NCBI RefSeq assembly: GCF_039543665.1
Contig: NZ_BAABKE010000008.1
Location: 51,350 to 115,349, forward strand
Direction: 5' to 3'
Source: Wohlfahrtiimonas larvae
GTDB taxonomy: Bacteria; Pseudomonadota; Gammaproteobacteria; Cardiobacteriales; Wohlfahrtiimonadaceae
DNA length: 64,000 bases
The notes under the pieces are model-generated. The model worked only from the letters and a program-made list of their open reading frames with translations, did not search any database and had not been told where the DNA came from. A program made the position numbers and the translations under genes. This document shows, piece by piece, positions 16,151-23,925 of this stretch (positions are counted from its first letter, which is position 1; each line of letters opens with the position of its first letter).

Positions 16151-17005
16151 TTATGATTTTCTAAAAACTAAAATAATACCCGCAATGATTGAAAACATAC
16201 CAAGTATTGCCGCGGCAGACATTGCATTACCCAAGATGATGTAATCCAAAATTGCCGTTACAACAGGTACAAGATAAAACAAACTTGTGATGTTTACGAC
16301 ATTGCCTGTGCGGATTAATTTATAAAGTAATAGCTGAGCGACCACTGAAATAATTAATCCTAGCCATAAAGCAGGTACCCAAAAGCCAAAGTTGAAAGTA
16401 TTGCGAATCTCTTCTGTGGGCAAAAATGCTAAACACATGATTAAAGTAATCGCATATTGCAATGGTAAGATTTGCTGCGGTGCTTGCTTGATGCGTTTTT
16501 GCATTAATGTACCAATCGTAATGCACAATAATGCACCGCCTGCGTACCATAATCCCAATGTACTTAAACCATCTGTGCTTAAGCCTTTTGATACAATAAG
16601 TGTTAAACCAATGAAGGCTAATAGCAATCCTATTAAACGAATTGGGGAATATCTTCGTTCAGATAATAGCAATGTTAAAATTGGCTGTGCACCTAACAAT
16701 GTTGCCAATAATCCCGGTGTCATACCATAACGCATCGCTTGGAAATAACAGATGGAATAAGCGCCAATTAACAGTGCGCCAGTGCATAAAACATATTTTC
16801 TTGTGCCTAAATCGGGGAGCCAAACTTTGGTTTTGAAGGCAAGTAATGTTAGAGCGAATAGGGCAATCGCATAACGCCAAATGAGTAAAACAAAAACGGA
16901 TGTATTATCTAATCCCCAGCGTGTGAAGATTGCAGCACTTCCCCATAAAAGGACGAATAAAGCCATAGCAGCGCCAGATGACGCAAATAAATTTTTAATG
17001 TTCAT
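16151..17005 (-). CDS. EamA/DMT-family exporter
   Basis: A 284-residue protein with ten hydrophobic helices in two EamA repeats, beginning MNIKNLFASSGAAMALFVLLWGS in its annotated frame and containing WGSAAIFTRWGLD and the central GATLLGAQPIL-type turn. Drug/metabolite transporters of this group often export amino acids or related metabolites. I chose the ATG at 17005 because AGAGGA lies six bases upstream; the longer start at 17041 would read through a hairpin. A valine-rich leader ORF lies directly upstream on the same strand, which hints at export of a branched-chain amino acid or a regulatory link to valine supply. Confidence 0.82.
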   Translation of the reverse strand: MNIKNLFASSGAAMALFVLLWGSAAIFTRWGLDNTSVFVLLIWRYAIALFALTLLAFKTKVWLPDLGTRKYVLCTGALLIGAYSICYFQAMRYGMTPGLLATLLGAQPILTLLLSERRYSPIRLIGLLLAFIGLTLIVSKGLSTDGLSTLGLWYAGGALLCITIGTLMQKRIKQAPQQILPLQYAITLIMCLAFLPTEEIRNTFNFGFWVPALWLGLIISVVAQLLLYKLIRTGNVVNITSLFYLVPVVTAILDYIILGNAMSAAAILGMFSIIAGIILVFRKS

Positions 17006-17015
17006 ACAAAATCCT

Positions 17016-17036
17016 CTTGCTTGTAGATCAAGCAAG
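17016..17036 (-). promoter_or_regulatory. hairpin at the EamA ribosome binding site
   Basis: CTTGCTTG and CAAGCAAG are perfect eight-base arms around a five-base loop. In the mRNA the 3' arm ends directly next to the AGGA of the EamA ribosome binding site. It could control ribosome access in response to translation of the leader ORF at 17073-17222. Confidence 0.5.
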
Positions 17037-17072
17037 TTCAAGTTTTAAAAAAGAATGAAATTTTTTAAACGG

Positions 17073-17222
17073 TTACACAACCGCTGAGTTAACGACTACG
17101 GATTTGACCACAGCGTTGACAACAACAGCGCGAACGACACTTGAAACAGGAGATGGCGGAGTTTGTGCACATGGCATAAAAGAGCGTTGCAAATGCTTTG
17201 CATTGTATGAAACGATTGCCAT
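17073..17222 (-). CDS. valine-rich leader peptide (IvbL-like)
   Basis: A 49-residue ORF with a strong AGGAGG ribosome binding site and a good extended -10 promoter (TATAGT, 17266-17271). The peptide starts MAIVSYNAKHLQ and has a valine-packed second half, VVRAVVVNAVVKSVVVNSAVV broken only by a few other residues. E. coli IvbL, the ilvBN leader peptide, has the same layout: N-A-K-L near the start, then A-P-S and a VVVVRVVVVV run. It ends 67 bases before the EamA start. The likely role is attenuation by valyl-tRNA supply. An ordinary small membrane protein is the alternative, but the Val codon clustering and position argue for a leader. Confidence 0.65.
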   Translation of the reverse strand: MAIVSYNAKHLQRSFMPCAQTPPSPVSSVVRAVVVNAVVKSVVVNSAVV

Positions 17223-17265
17223 GCTGCCTCCTGATAGAAATGATGTAAAATTAAAATCAGAAATA

Positions 17266-17271
17266 ACTATA
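17266..17271 (-). promoter_or_regulatory. extended -10 of the Val-leader/EamA unit
   Basis: TATAGT preceded by TGG forms an extended -10 on the minus strand, about 44 bases upstream of the leader-peptide ATG. No strong -35 is evident. Confidence 0.45.
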
Positions 17272-17285
17272 CCATAGAAAAATAA

Positions 17286-17314
17286 AAAAGCATGGAAAAA
17301 TTTCTCATGCTTTT
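17286..17314 (-). terminator. terminator after AAHS-type MFS gene
   Basis: AAAAGCATG/CATGCTTTT is a perfect nine-base stem with a long A/T loop; on the minus strand it is followed by six T. It ends the MFS gene 26 bases after its stop. Confidence 0.8.
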
Positions 17315-17339
17315 CATAGGTTATGGATTACTGAATGAG

Positions 17340-18710
17340 TTAAACGTTATAAACTTCTTCACTCACTTCATTCTTCTTTTTGGTAAAATATTTTAAATAG
17401 ATCACTAATAATGTACATGTGGAAATCACTGCGGGAATCGCTAATACAATAAAAATTTGTTGTAAATCCATATTTCTTTTGATGAGCTCTGCCACCAAAT
17501 ATGATCCTGCAATGCCACCGAATCGACCAATGCCGAGCATCCAAGAAACACCTGTGCTTCTGCCTGCGGTTGGGTAAAAGCTTGCCGCAAAAGATGGTAA
17601 AGAAGATTGTGCTGTGTTCATCACAATGCCTGCAACAATTGTAATGAATACTAATGCTGCCGTACCCAAATCGATGGCATAACCAATAGCGCCGACTGTG
17701 ATGAATGTTAAACCAAAGAATGTTGCAATCAATAAACTTGGATTATAACGATCCATTAACCAACCATTGGCAATCGCACCTAAACCGCCTAATGCAAATA
17801 ATCCTGTCACAATGGCAGCAAGTGAACCGCTAATATGAGCTGTTGTGAATAGTGTTGGCATCCAGTTGGAAACGCCATAGAAAATTACCAAACCCATGAA
17901 ATATGTTATCCAAAGCATCACAGAACCAATCGCATAATGCTTCGATAAAATTACGCGAATCCCCTCTGATTTATTGGTTGCGATAGCAGTCTTATTTTCT
18001 GATAAATAGAAACTTGAGTAATCTTTAGCAGTTGCTGAAATGCGAGATAGTGTTGCTTTGATTTTTTTTTGTGATAAGCCTTTATTGATAGAATAGCGAG
18101 CAGATTCAGGCACAAAAAATATTAAAAAGATTGCCAAAATTACGGGGACAATTCCACCCAAAAAGAGAACAGATTGCCAACCAAATTCTGGAATAATCCA
18201 CGCAGCTAAAAATCCACCAGACGCCGCACCCACAGGGAAGCCACAAAACATTGTATTCACTAAAAAGAATTTTCTTTTGCTTGGGCAATATTCTGTTAAA
18301 AGCGTCACTGCATTGGGCATAGCCGCGCCTAAACCAACACCTGTAATGAAGCGCATGATTTCTAAATGTAACAAGTTTTGGCTGTAAGCAGAGATGAATG
18401 TGCCAATACCAAAGACTAGTACGGAGATCACCAACATGATTTTACGGCCGAGTTTATCAGCCAGTGGCCCAAAGCCAATTGCACCAATCGCAATACCAAA
18501 TAAGCCTGCGCTCATTGCAGTTGCTAAATCAGGCTTTTGAATGCCCCATTCTTGTATTAAGCTAGGCGCAATGTAGCCAATGGCGACCGTATCATAGCCA
18601 TCTAGCAATGCAACTAGAAAGCAAACGGCAAAAATCATCCATTGAAACTTTGAAAATTTGTTGGTATCTATAAATTCTTGAAAATTTTTATTGGGTTTAA
18701 TGGATCCCAC
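17340..18710 (-). CDS. MFS transporter, aromatic acid:H+ symporter (AAHS) family
   Basis: A 456-residue, 12-helix major facilitator. The first helix carries DGYDTVAIGYIAPSL, the D-G-x-D motif of aromatic acid symporters (PcaK, BenK, MhpT group), and loop 2-3 has the MFS signature GPLADKLGRK. Helix 4-5 reads RFITGVGLGAAMPNA. Such proteins import benzoate, 4-hydroxybenzoate, 3-phenylpropionate-type acids or other organic acids. No aromatic catabolic genes lie nearby, so the substrate is open. It is a single-gene unit bounded by a terminator on the left and the CRISPR leader region on the right. Confidence 0.87.
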   Translation of the reverse strand: MGSIKPNKNFQEFIDTNKFSKFQWMIFAVCFLVALLDGYDTVAIGYIAPSLIQEWGIQKPDLATAMSAGLFGIAIGAIGFGPLADKLGRKIMLVISVLVFGIGTFISAYSQNLLHLEIMRFITGVGLGAAMPNAVTLLTEYCPSKRKFFLVNTMFCGFPVGAASGGFLAAWIIPEFGWQSVLFLGGIVPVILAIFLIFFVPESARYSINKGLSQKKIKATLSRISATAKDYSSFYLSENKTAIATNKSEGIRVILSKHYAIGSVMLWITYFMGLVIFYGVSNWMPTLFTTAHISGSLAAIVTGLFALGGLGAIANGWLMDRYNPSLLIATFFGLTFITVGAIGYAIDLGTAALVFITIVAGIVMNTAQSSLPSFAASFYPTAGRSTGVSWMLGIGRFGGIAGSYLVAELIKRNMDLQQIFIVLAIPAVISTCTLLVIYLKYFTKKKNEVSEEVYNV

Positions 18711-18907
18711 ATTATATCTCCATGATAAAGATTACATGATTATTAAGTTGATATGGTAACTTACCAAAATTTTAATGAATAATTTTAGAATCTTAATAAA
18801 ATTAAATAAAATCAATTGGTTATATCTATGGTAAAAATGATTGGTATTAAAGTGTAAAATATATGGAAATATTTGTATTTACAAGTTTTTTTATACTAAA
18901 ATGCACT
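18711..18907 (+). promoter_or_regulatory. AT-rich CRISPR leader region
   Basis: These 197 bases between the MFS start and the first repeat hold no ORF and are very AT-rich, as type I-F leaders are. The degenerate repeat lies at the other end of the array, so the leader is on this side and the array is transcribed rightward. A TATACT box at 18892-18897 is a possible -10. The MFS promoter must also lie here, facing left. Confidence 0.6.
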
Positions 18908-19595
18908 GTTAACTGCCGAATAGGCAGCTTAGAAAGAATCATGTTTGGCAGGTGGATGCATCAGTTGGTTAACTGCCGAATAGGCAGCTTAGAAAATGAG
19001 TCTGAAAGAGCCAGCTAGCGGTGCTACGTTAACTGCCGAATAGGCAGCTTAGAAAATTATTTTTTGATGAAATAGCAATAAAAGACAGTTAACTGCCGAA
19101 TAGGCAGCTTAGAAAATAACTAAAAATAATAGAGCTATTTGCATCTGGTTAACTGCCGAATAGGCAGCTTAGAAAAAATAATGCACAGTCAGTTGGTGGT
19201 TTGCATGGTTAACTGCCGAATAGGCAGCTTAGAAAGTACTAACTAGTAATGAAGAATACAAAGAGCCGTTAACTGCCGAATAGGCAGCTTAGAAAAAAAT
19301 TCAGTAAATCCTGAGCCAACACCAACGGTTAACTGCCGAATAGGCAGCTTAGAAAGATATGATTGTGAACAATCGCTTCAATTCGCTGTTAACTGCCGAA
19401 TAGGCAGCTTAGAAATTTGTGTAATAATTGTTCGGTATATCGTACACGTTAACTGCCGAATAGGCAGCTTAGAAAAAACATGCATTCGAGCTGGTGCTGA
19501 TGCTTCGGTTAACTGCCGAATAGGCAGCTTAGAAAACCTGAAGATAAACCAACTGAACCTACTGATCGTTAACTGCCGAATAGGCAGTATGACAA
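18908..19595 (+). CRISPR. type I-F-like CRISPR array, 12 repeats, 11 spacers
   Basis: Twelve 28-base repeats start every 60 bases from 18908 to 19568. The first eleven are identical, beginning GTTAACTGCC and ending CAGCTTAGAAA, with a CTGCC/GGCAG stem; the twelfth is degenerate in its last ten bases. All eleven spacers are 32 bases. Repeat length, spacer length and the stem match type I-F (Csy), whose common repeat starts GTTCACTGCC. The degenerate end marks the leader-distal side. No cas gene is present within the 64 kb, so the array depends on Cas proteins encoded elsewhere or is a relic. The identity of all repeats and the constant spacing argue for a recently active array. Confidence 0.97.
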
Positions 19596-19601
19596 AAATT
19601 A

Positions 19602-19630
19602 TTGACTTTTATTTCCGATCAGTGTCTACT
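19602..19630 (+). promoter_or_regulatory. trp promoter with possible TrpR half-site
   Basis: TTGACT (19602-19607) and TCTACT (19625-19630) are 17 bases apart. The -35 begins seven bases after the last CRISPR repeat. TTAACTAAT at 19641-19649 resembles one half of the TrpR operator (GTTAACTAGT), but the other half is poor, so TrpR control is only possible. Confidence 0.55.
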
Positions 19631-19663
19631 AAACGAATGATTAACTAATAGACTTTATTTGAA

Positions 19664-19744
19664 ATGACACAAACAATGATGAATACAACATGGTGGCAAG
19701 AACTCCCTACTTCGGGCGGTTCGGCTGTGTCTGTTTTTCAATAA
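19664..19744 (+). CDS. trpL: trp operon leader peptide
   Basis: A 26-residue ORF (MTQTMMNTTWWQELPTSGG, then SAVSVFQ) with tandem Trp codons TGGTGG at 19691-19696, followed by an attenuator and trpE. This is the classical design: ribosomes stalled at the Trp codons when tryptophanyl-tRNA is scarce permit an antiterminator fold. GGCGG at 19715-19719 can pair with CCGCC at 19770-19774 of the terminator, giving the competing structure. The ribosome binding site is weak (GAAA only). It is a regulatory peptide with no other known function. Confidence 0.85.
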   Translation: MTQTMMNTTWWQELPTSGGSAVSVFQ

Positions 19745-19765
19745 AGTTTCAAGAAGAACAAATCA

Positions 19766-19791
19766 AAACCCGCCTAATGGCGGGTTTTTTT
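19766..19791 (+). terminator. trp attenuator
   Basis: AAACCCGCC (19766-19774), loop TAAT and GGCGGGTTT (19779-19787) form a strong stem followed by a T-run to 19791. It lies 21 bases after the trpL stop and 34 bases before trpE. Confidence 0.9.
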
Positions 19792-19824
19792 ATATCTAAA
19801 TTATGTTTGCACAAAGGAAAATTT

Positions 19825-21393
19825 ATGATCGATGCATTTTCAAGTTTACAAACGGTGCTGAATTACCAAGATAACCCTGCAGAGTTGTTTCATCATTATT
19901 GCGAAAATAAAGCCAATACATTGCTACTAGAATCAGCAGATGTGAATAGTAAAGAGAATCTAAAAAGCTTATTGGTGATCGAATCTGCCGTTAAAATTAC
20001 AGCCAATAACCACTTGGTAACTTATAAAGCACTTACAGAAAATGGACTAAATTTATTGCCCATCATTCAGAAAACACTATCATCCATGAAGGTAAAGGTT
20101 GAGCTTAATGGCACAACTTTGCAGGCAACTTTTCCTAAAATTCAGGATGGTTTATCAGAAGATGAAAAGCTCTGTTCACTATCAATCTTTGATGGTTTGC
20201 GTGTGTTATTAACGATCGCACAAGAAAATCTCACTAATCCAGAAGAACTATTAATGACAGGTTTATTCGCTTATGAATTAGCATATTTATTTGAACCAGT
20301 GGCTGAGGAAAATTTTGCAAAAAAATGTGCGGATTACACATTTTATATAGCAGAACACATGATTACATTGGATCATCAAACAAAACAGAGCAAATTAATC
20401 TCTTTGGTTACAAATCATGATACGGAATCTCAAATCTATCAAACTATAAAAAAACAGCATGAAAAGCTTTTAGTAAAATATGATGAACCCATCTCAATAA
20501 TTGAAAAAAATCAATTCAAGAATGAATCAAGCAGTGTTTCAACGAATATTGCAGATGATGATTTTGGTGACAAAGTTAAAGCTTTAAAAGGTTATATTCA
20601 GCAAGGTGATGTGTTTCAAGTTGTGCCATCTCGTCAATTTTATATAGAGTGTCCATCGCCATTTTTAGCCTATTTACAATTGAAGCAAAATAATCCGAGC
20701 CCTTATTTATTCTATATGCAGGATCAGGACTTTACACTCTTTGGTGCATCGCCAGAAAGTGCTTTGAAATATACAAAAAATAGCAATGAAGTGGAGCTTT
20801 ACCCAATTGCGGGCACGCGCCCGCGGGGATTTGCAAAAGATGGTAGCATCAACCGTGATTTGGATAGTCGTTTGGAATTATCATTAAGAACGGATCAAAA
20901 AGAGTTATCTGAACATTTTATGTTGGTGGATTTAGCGCGCAATGATCTAGCAAAAATCTGTGTGCCGGGATCACGCCATGTTGCTGATTTAACCAAAGTG
21001 GATCGCTATGCTTATGTGATGCACTTGGTTTCTCGCGTGGTTGGGCAATTAAAGAATAATTTAGATTGTTTCCATGCTTATCAATCTACTATGAATATGG
21101 GTACATTAACAGGCGCACCAAAAATCAGAGCAATGCAGTTAATCCACGAACATGAAAATGTACCACGCGGCAGTTATGGCGGGGCTGTGGGTTATTTCAC
21201 AGGCAAAGGCGATTTTGACACTTGCATCGTGATTCGTTCAGCATTTGTACAAGATGGGATTGCAACAGTGCAGGCAGGTGCAGGCGTTGTGAAAAATTCA
21301 GATCCGAGTTCAGAAATGGAAGAGACAAAATCAAAAGCACGTTCAGTGGTGAATGCCATTTTACAAGCGCATCAATCTAAGGAGAAATTCTAA
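19825..21393 (+). CDS. trpE: anthranilate synthase component I
   Basis: A 522-residue TrpE, which makes anthranilate from chorismate with ammonia delivered by TrpG. The N-terminal feedback motif LLLESADVNSKENLKSLL contains the LLES tryptophan-inhibition site and closely follows the enteric form. The catalytic domain shows PSRQF, PIAGTRPRG, DLARNDL and the GAPKIRAMQ and GGAVGYF motifs. The true start is the ATG at 19825 (MIDAFSSL) with AAAGGAAAA upstream; an in-frame extension to 19690 would overlap the leader peptide and attenuator and should not be used. The length equals E. coli TrpE (520). The stop overlaps the trpG start. Confidence 0.95.
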   Translation: MIDAFSSLQTVLNYQDNPAELFHHYCENKANTLLLESADVNSKENLKSLLVIESAVKITANNHLVTYKALTENGLNLLPIIQKTLSSMKVKVELNGTTLQATFPKIQDGLSEDEKLCSLSIFDGLRVLLTIAQENLTNPEELLMTGLFAYELAYLFEPVAEENFAKKCADYTFYIAEHMITLDHQTKQSKLISLVTNHDTESQIYQTIKKQHEKLLVKYDEPISIIEKNQFKNESSSVSTNIADDDFGDKVKALKGYIQQGDVFQVVPSRQFYIECPSPFLAYLQLKQNNPSPYLFYMQDQDFTLFGASPESALKYTKNSNEVELYPIAGTRPRGFAKDGSINRDLDSRLELSLRTDQKELSEHFMLVDLARNDLAKICVPGSRHVADLTKVDRYAYVMHLVSRVVGQLKNNLDCFHAYQSTMNMGTLTGAPKIRAMQLIHEHENVPRGSYGGAVGYFTGKGDFDTCIVIRSAFVQDGIATVQAGAGVVKNSDPSSEMEETKSKARSVVNAILQAHQSKEKF

Positions 21394-21977
21394 TGGCTAA
21401 CATTATTTTTATGGATAATTTTGATTCCTTCACTTATAACATCGTGGATGATTTAAGAACGATGGGGCACAACGTTGAGATTTATCGTAATAATTTATCC
21501 ACTGAATTTTTCCTAGAGAAATTAGCACAAACAGAAAATCCATTATTGTTTTTATCACCAGGGCCTTGTTATCCGAAGGATGCAGGTTCCATGTTGGATG
21601 TGATCAAAGCATCTATTGGTAAATATCCGATGATAGGTGTTTGTTTGGGGCATCAAGCTATCATCGAAACATATGGCGGCAGAATCATTCCAGCAGATGA
21701 TTATATTCATGGTGAAACCTCCAACATTCAGCATGATGGGCAGGCAATGTTTAAAGGTTTACCAAATCCTATGAGTGTTGCGCGTTATCACTCTTTAGTG
21801 GGAGTTAATATTCCAAAAGCTTTAACAATCAATGCTTCTGTGAATAATATGGCGATGGCTGTGCGTGATGATCAAAATTATGTGATGGGTTTCCAATTTC
21901 ATCCTGAATCAATTTTAACCACAGATGGTTATTGTCTATTATCTCAATCTATTGATTGGCTAATGGATTTTTATTGA
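21393..21977 (+). CDS. trpG: anthranilate synthase component II (glutamine amidotransferase)
   Basis: A 194-residue class I glutamine amidotransferase: nucleophile Cys in IGVCLGHQAI, with the His-x-Glu of FQFHPESIL completing the triad and an oxyanion segment LFLSPGPCYP. It feeds ammonia to TrpE. Unlike E. coli it is not fused to TrpD. Its ATG overlaps the trpE stop by one base, giving a tight two-gene operon with no trpDCBA after it. PabA-type dual use with PabB is possible, but TrpE linkage and attenuation point to tryptophan synthesis. Confidence 0.93.
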   Translation: MANIIFMDNFDSFTYNIVDDLRTMGHNVEIYRNNLSTEFFLEKLAQTENPLLFLSPGPCYPKDAGSMLDVIKASIGKYPMIGVCLGHQAIIETYGGRIIPADDYIHGETSNIQHDGQAMFKGLPNPMSVARYHSLVGVNIPKALTINASVNNMAMAVRDDQNYVMGFQFHPESILTTDGYCLLSQSIDWLMDFY

Positions 21978-21994
21978 TATATCTATATCATCAT

Positions 21995-22022
21995 TTGCAT
22001 GTATTGTTTTTAGTTCTATAAT
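21995..22022 (+). promoter_or_regulatory. promoter of MATE gene
   Basis: TTGCAT (21995-22000) and a perfect TATAAT (22017-22022) are 16 bases apart. The resulting 5' leader of about 90 bases is GC-richer than its surroundings and contains GTGGT (22061-22065) pairing with ACCAC (22092-22096). Confidence 0.65.
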
Positions 22023-22118
22023 GAGGCGGTTGCGCAATGCAATGATGGTGTAGCTCCTCCGTGGTGGCAGTACCAAATCTTTGATATATATACCACAATT
22101 ATAAGGAGTATTAGATAT

Positions 22119-23480
22119 ATGATGCAATCGGAAAGGATTTTAGAGCTGAGAAATGCTCCGATTCGTAGTTTGTTATGGAAGTATGCATTACCTGCTATTG
22201 TGGGGAGCACTGTTACTGCACTTTATAATATTATTACACGTTATTTTATTGGTAATGCAGACTATTTAAATGATGATGCGATGAGCGCTATGGGGTTAGC
22301 ACTACCGATTATGACCATTTTAGCGGCGTTTGGTATGTTAGTTGGTGCAGGCGCAGGTAGTCGTATTTCGATCTTTTTGGGTAATGAAGATTATGATAAA
22401 GCTGAGAAGGTTGTCGGAACATCCTTGATTTTAACTTTTATCATTACCATTACTGTTTCGATGTCTTTTTTCATATTTTTAAAGCCACTTGTGCATTTTT
22501 TAGGTGCTGATGAAGGCACTTATCAATATACCTATGATTTTTTAAAATATTATTTGCCGGGTGCAATTTTCGCCAATCTTTGTTTTAGTTTTAATAATAT
22601 GATGCGTTCATCAGGTTATCCAAAAAAAGCGATGTACACGATGCTATTAACCTTAGTGTTGAATGCAATTTTTGCGCCAATCTTTATTTATCAATTACGC
22701 TGGGGTATTGAAGGTGCCGCATTATCCATCGTACTATCAATGATTATTGGTACAATTTTTGTAATGCAACATTTTATCAGTAGAAAATCTGTTGTTGCTT
22801 TTAAATTATCTAATATTCGTTTCAATTGGTTCATTACTAAAGCTATTTTAAGTATTGGTATGTCACCATTTTTAATGAATTTAGTATCAGGTAGCATTAT
22901 TTTTATCATCATTCAGCAAGTTAAAATATATGGTGGCTCTCTAGCCGTTGGTGCTTATACAATTGTGAATGTTTTATTAATGCTAGTTGTATTGATATTA
23001 CTGGGTTTAACACAAGGCATGCAACCTATCGTTGGTTATAGTTTTGGTGCTAAAGAGATTAAACGATTGCGTGAAGCATTGCTTCAAACAATTAAAGTAG
23101 GGGTGATGATTGGTGTGATTGCTATGATCATTGGTGTATTCTTCCCATCACTTGTTGTTGAATTTTTTAATCCATCGCCAGAGCTTGCTAAAGTCGCAAT
23201 TAATGCCATTAAAATTGTGACTGTTTTATTTCCTTTAGCAGGCTTTCAAATCGTTGTGACGATTTTCTTTCAAAGCATTGGTAAAGTGAAGCACTCCATC
23301 TTTTTAAGTTTGAGTCGTCAAATTATATTCTTAATTCCTGGGCTATTTATTTTTCCATTATATTTTGGTATTGATGGTGTTTGGTATGCAATTTTTGCAG
23401 CAGATTTAGTTTCAACATGTACTGCAGCTTTGTTTTTATGGGTTCAGTTGAAGGAATTTAGAAGATTTTTAAAGCCTTAA
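22119..23480 (+). CDS. MATE-family efflux transporter
   Basis: A 453-residue, 12-helix multidrug and toxin extrusion protein of the DinF/NorM superfamily. It opens with the family pattern PIRSLLWKYALPAIVGSTVTALYN (first helix) and shows the two six-helix halves with GAGAGSRISIFLGN and the later GMQPIVGYSFGAKE. It exchanges Na+ or H+ for organic cations or metabolites; the substrate is unknown. AAGGAG is ten bases upstream of ATG 22119. It has its own promoter after trpG, so it is probably not part of the trp unit. Confidence 0.88.
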   Translation: MMQSERILELRNAPIRSLLWKYALPAIVGSTVTALYNIITRYFIGNADYLNDDAMSAMGLALPIMTILAAFGMLVGAGAGSRISIFLGNEDYDKAEKVVGTSLILTFIITITVSMSFFIFLKPLVHFLGADEGTYQYTYDFLKYYLPGAIFANLCFSFNNMMRSSGYPKKAMYTMLLTLVLNAIFAPIFIYQLRWGIEGAALSIVLSMIIGTIFVMQHFISRKSVVAFKLSNIRFNWFITKAILSIGMSPFLMNLVSGSIIFIIIQQVKIYGGSLAVGAYTIVNVLLMLVVLILLGLTQGMQPIVGYSFGAKEIKRLREALLQTIKVGVMIGVIAMIIGVFFPSLVVEFFNPSPELAKVAINAIKIVTVLFPLAGFQIVVTIFFQSIGKVKHSIFLSLSRQIIFLIPGLFIFPLYFGIDGVWYAIFAADLVSTCTAALFLWVQLKEFRRFLKP

Positions 23481-23631
23481 AGGTTTTCTAACATAAAGAT
23501 TTAAGTAGATAATTTTCCATTTTAACTACATTTATACTGATTTGTATAGTTGATTTTTAATATTTTCTTTGTGAAAAAAATTAAGATACAGTAAAAAAAT
23601 CCCTACTAAATTAATATACTAGGAGGAAAAT

Positions 23632-23874
23632 ATGCATAAAATTCTTAGAGTTGTAATGTTAGGCGGACTGGTGATGGCTGTATCAGCATGCTCAACATGG
23701 GAAGGTATGAGCACAAGAGAAAAATCTATGGTCAGTGGTGTTGCTGTGGGGGCTGTTGCTGGTAACTTAGTTTCTAATCACTCAGCATGGGCTACAGTTG
23801 GTGGTGCCGCATTGGGTGGTTTAGCAGGTGATCAAATTGGAAAAGCTGTTGAAAAGAAAAAGGATAAAAAATAA
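23632..23874 (+). CDS. small glycine-zipper lipoprotein (OsmB-like)
   Basis: An 80-residue lipoprotein precursor with signal peptide and lipobox VSAC (acylated Cys at residue 20), followed by a glycine-zipper hairpin (GVAVGAVAGNLVSNHSAWAT, GGAALGGLAGDQIG) and a lysine-rich end. Glycine-zipper 2TM proteins such as OsmB and SlyB lie at the outer membrane and respond to envelope or osmotic stress. AGGAGGAAA precedes the ATG. It converges with ttrA. Its function beyond envelope association is not readable. Confidence 0.8.
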   Translation: MHKILRVVMLGGLVMAVSACSTWEGMSTREKSMVSGVAVGAVAGNLVSNHSAWATVGGAALGGLAGDQIGKAVEKKKDKK

Positions 23875-23925
23875 TCATCAAGAAAATAGGAGGTAGAGTT
23901 ATTCCACCTCCTATTCCTGATAGAA

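Noticed and set aside
18711..19601. cas genes near the CRISPR array
   Set aside because: The array is flanked by an MFS transporter and trpE; no Cas-like sequence was found on either strand in the window.
19641..19649. TrpR operator
   Set aside because: Only the right half (TTAACTAAT) matches; the left half is too poor to call a full operator, so it is mentioned only as possible.
22021..22053. 10-codon ORF starting at the MATE promoter -10 box
   Set aside because: Its ATG overlaps the TATAAT element, upstream of any transcript start from that promoter, so it would not be in the mRNA.
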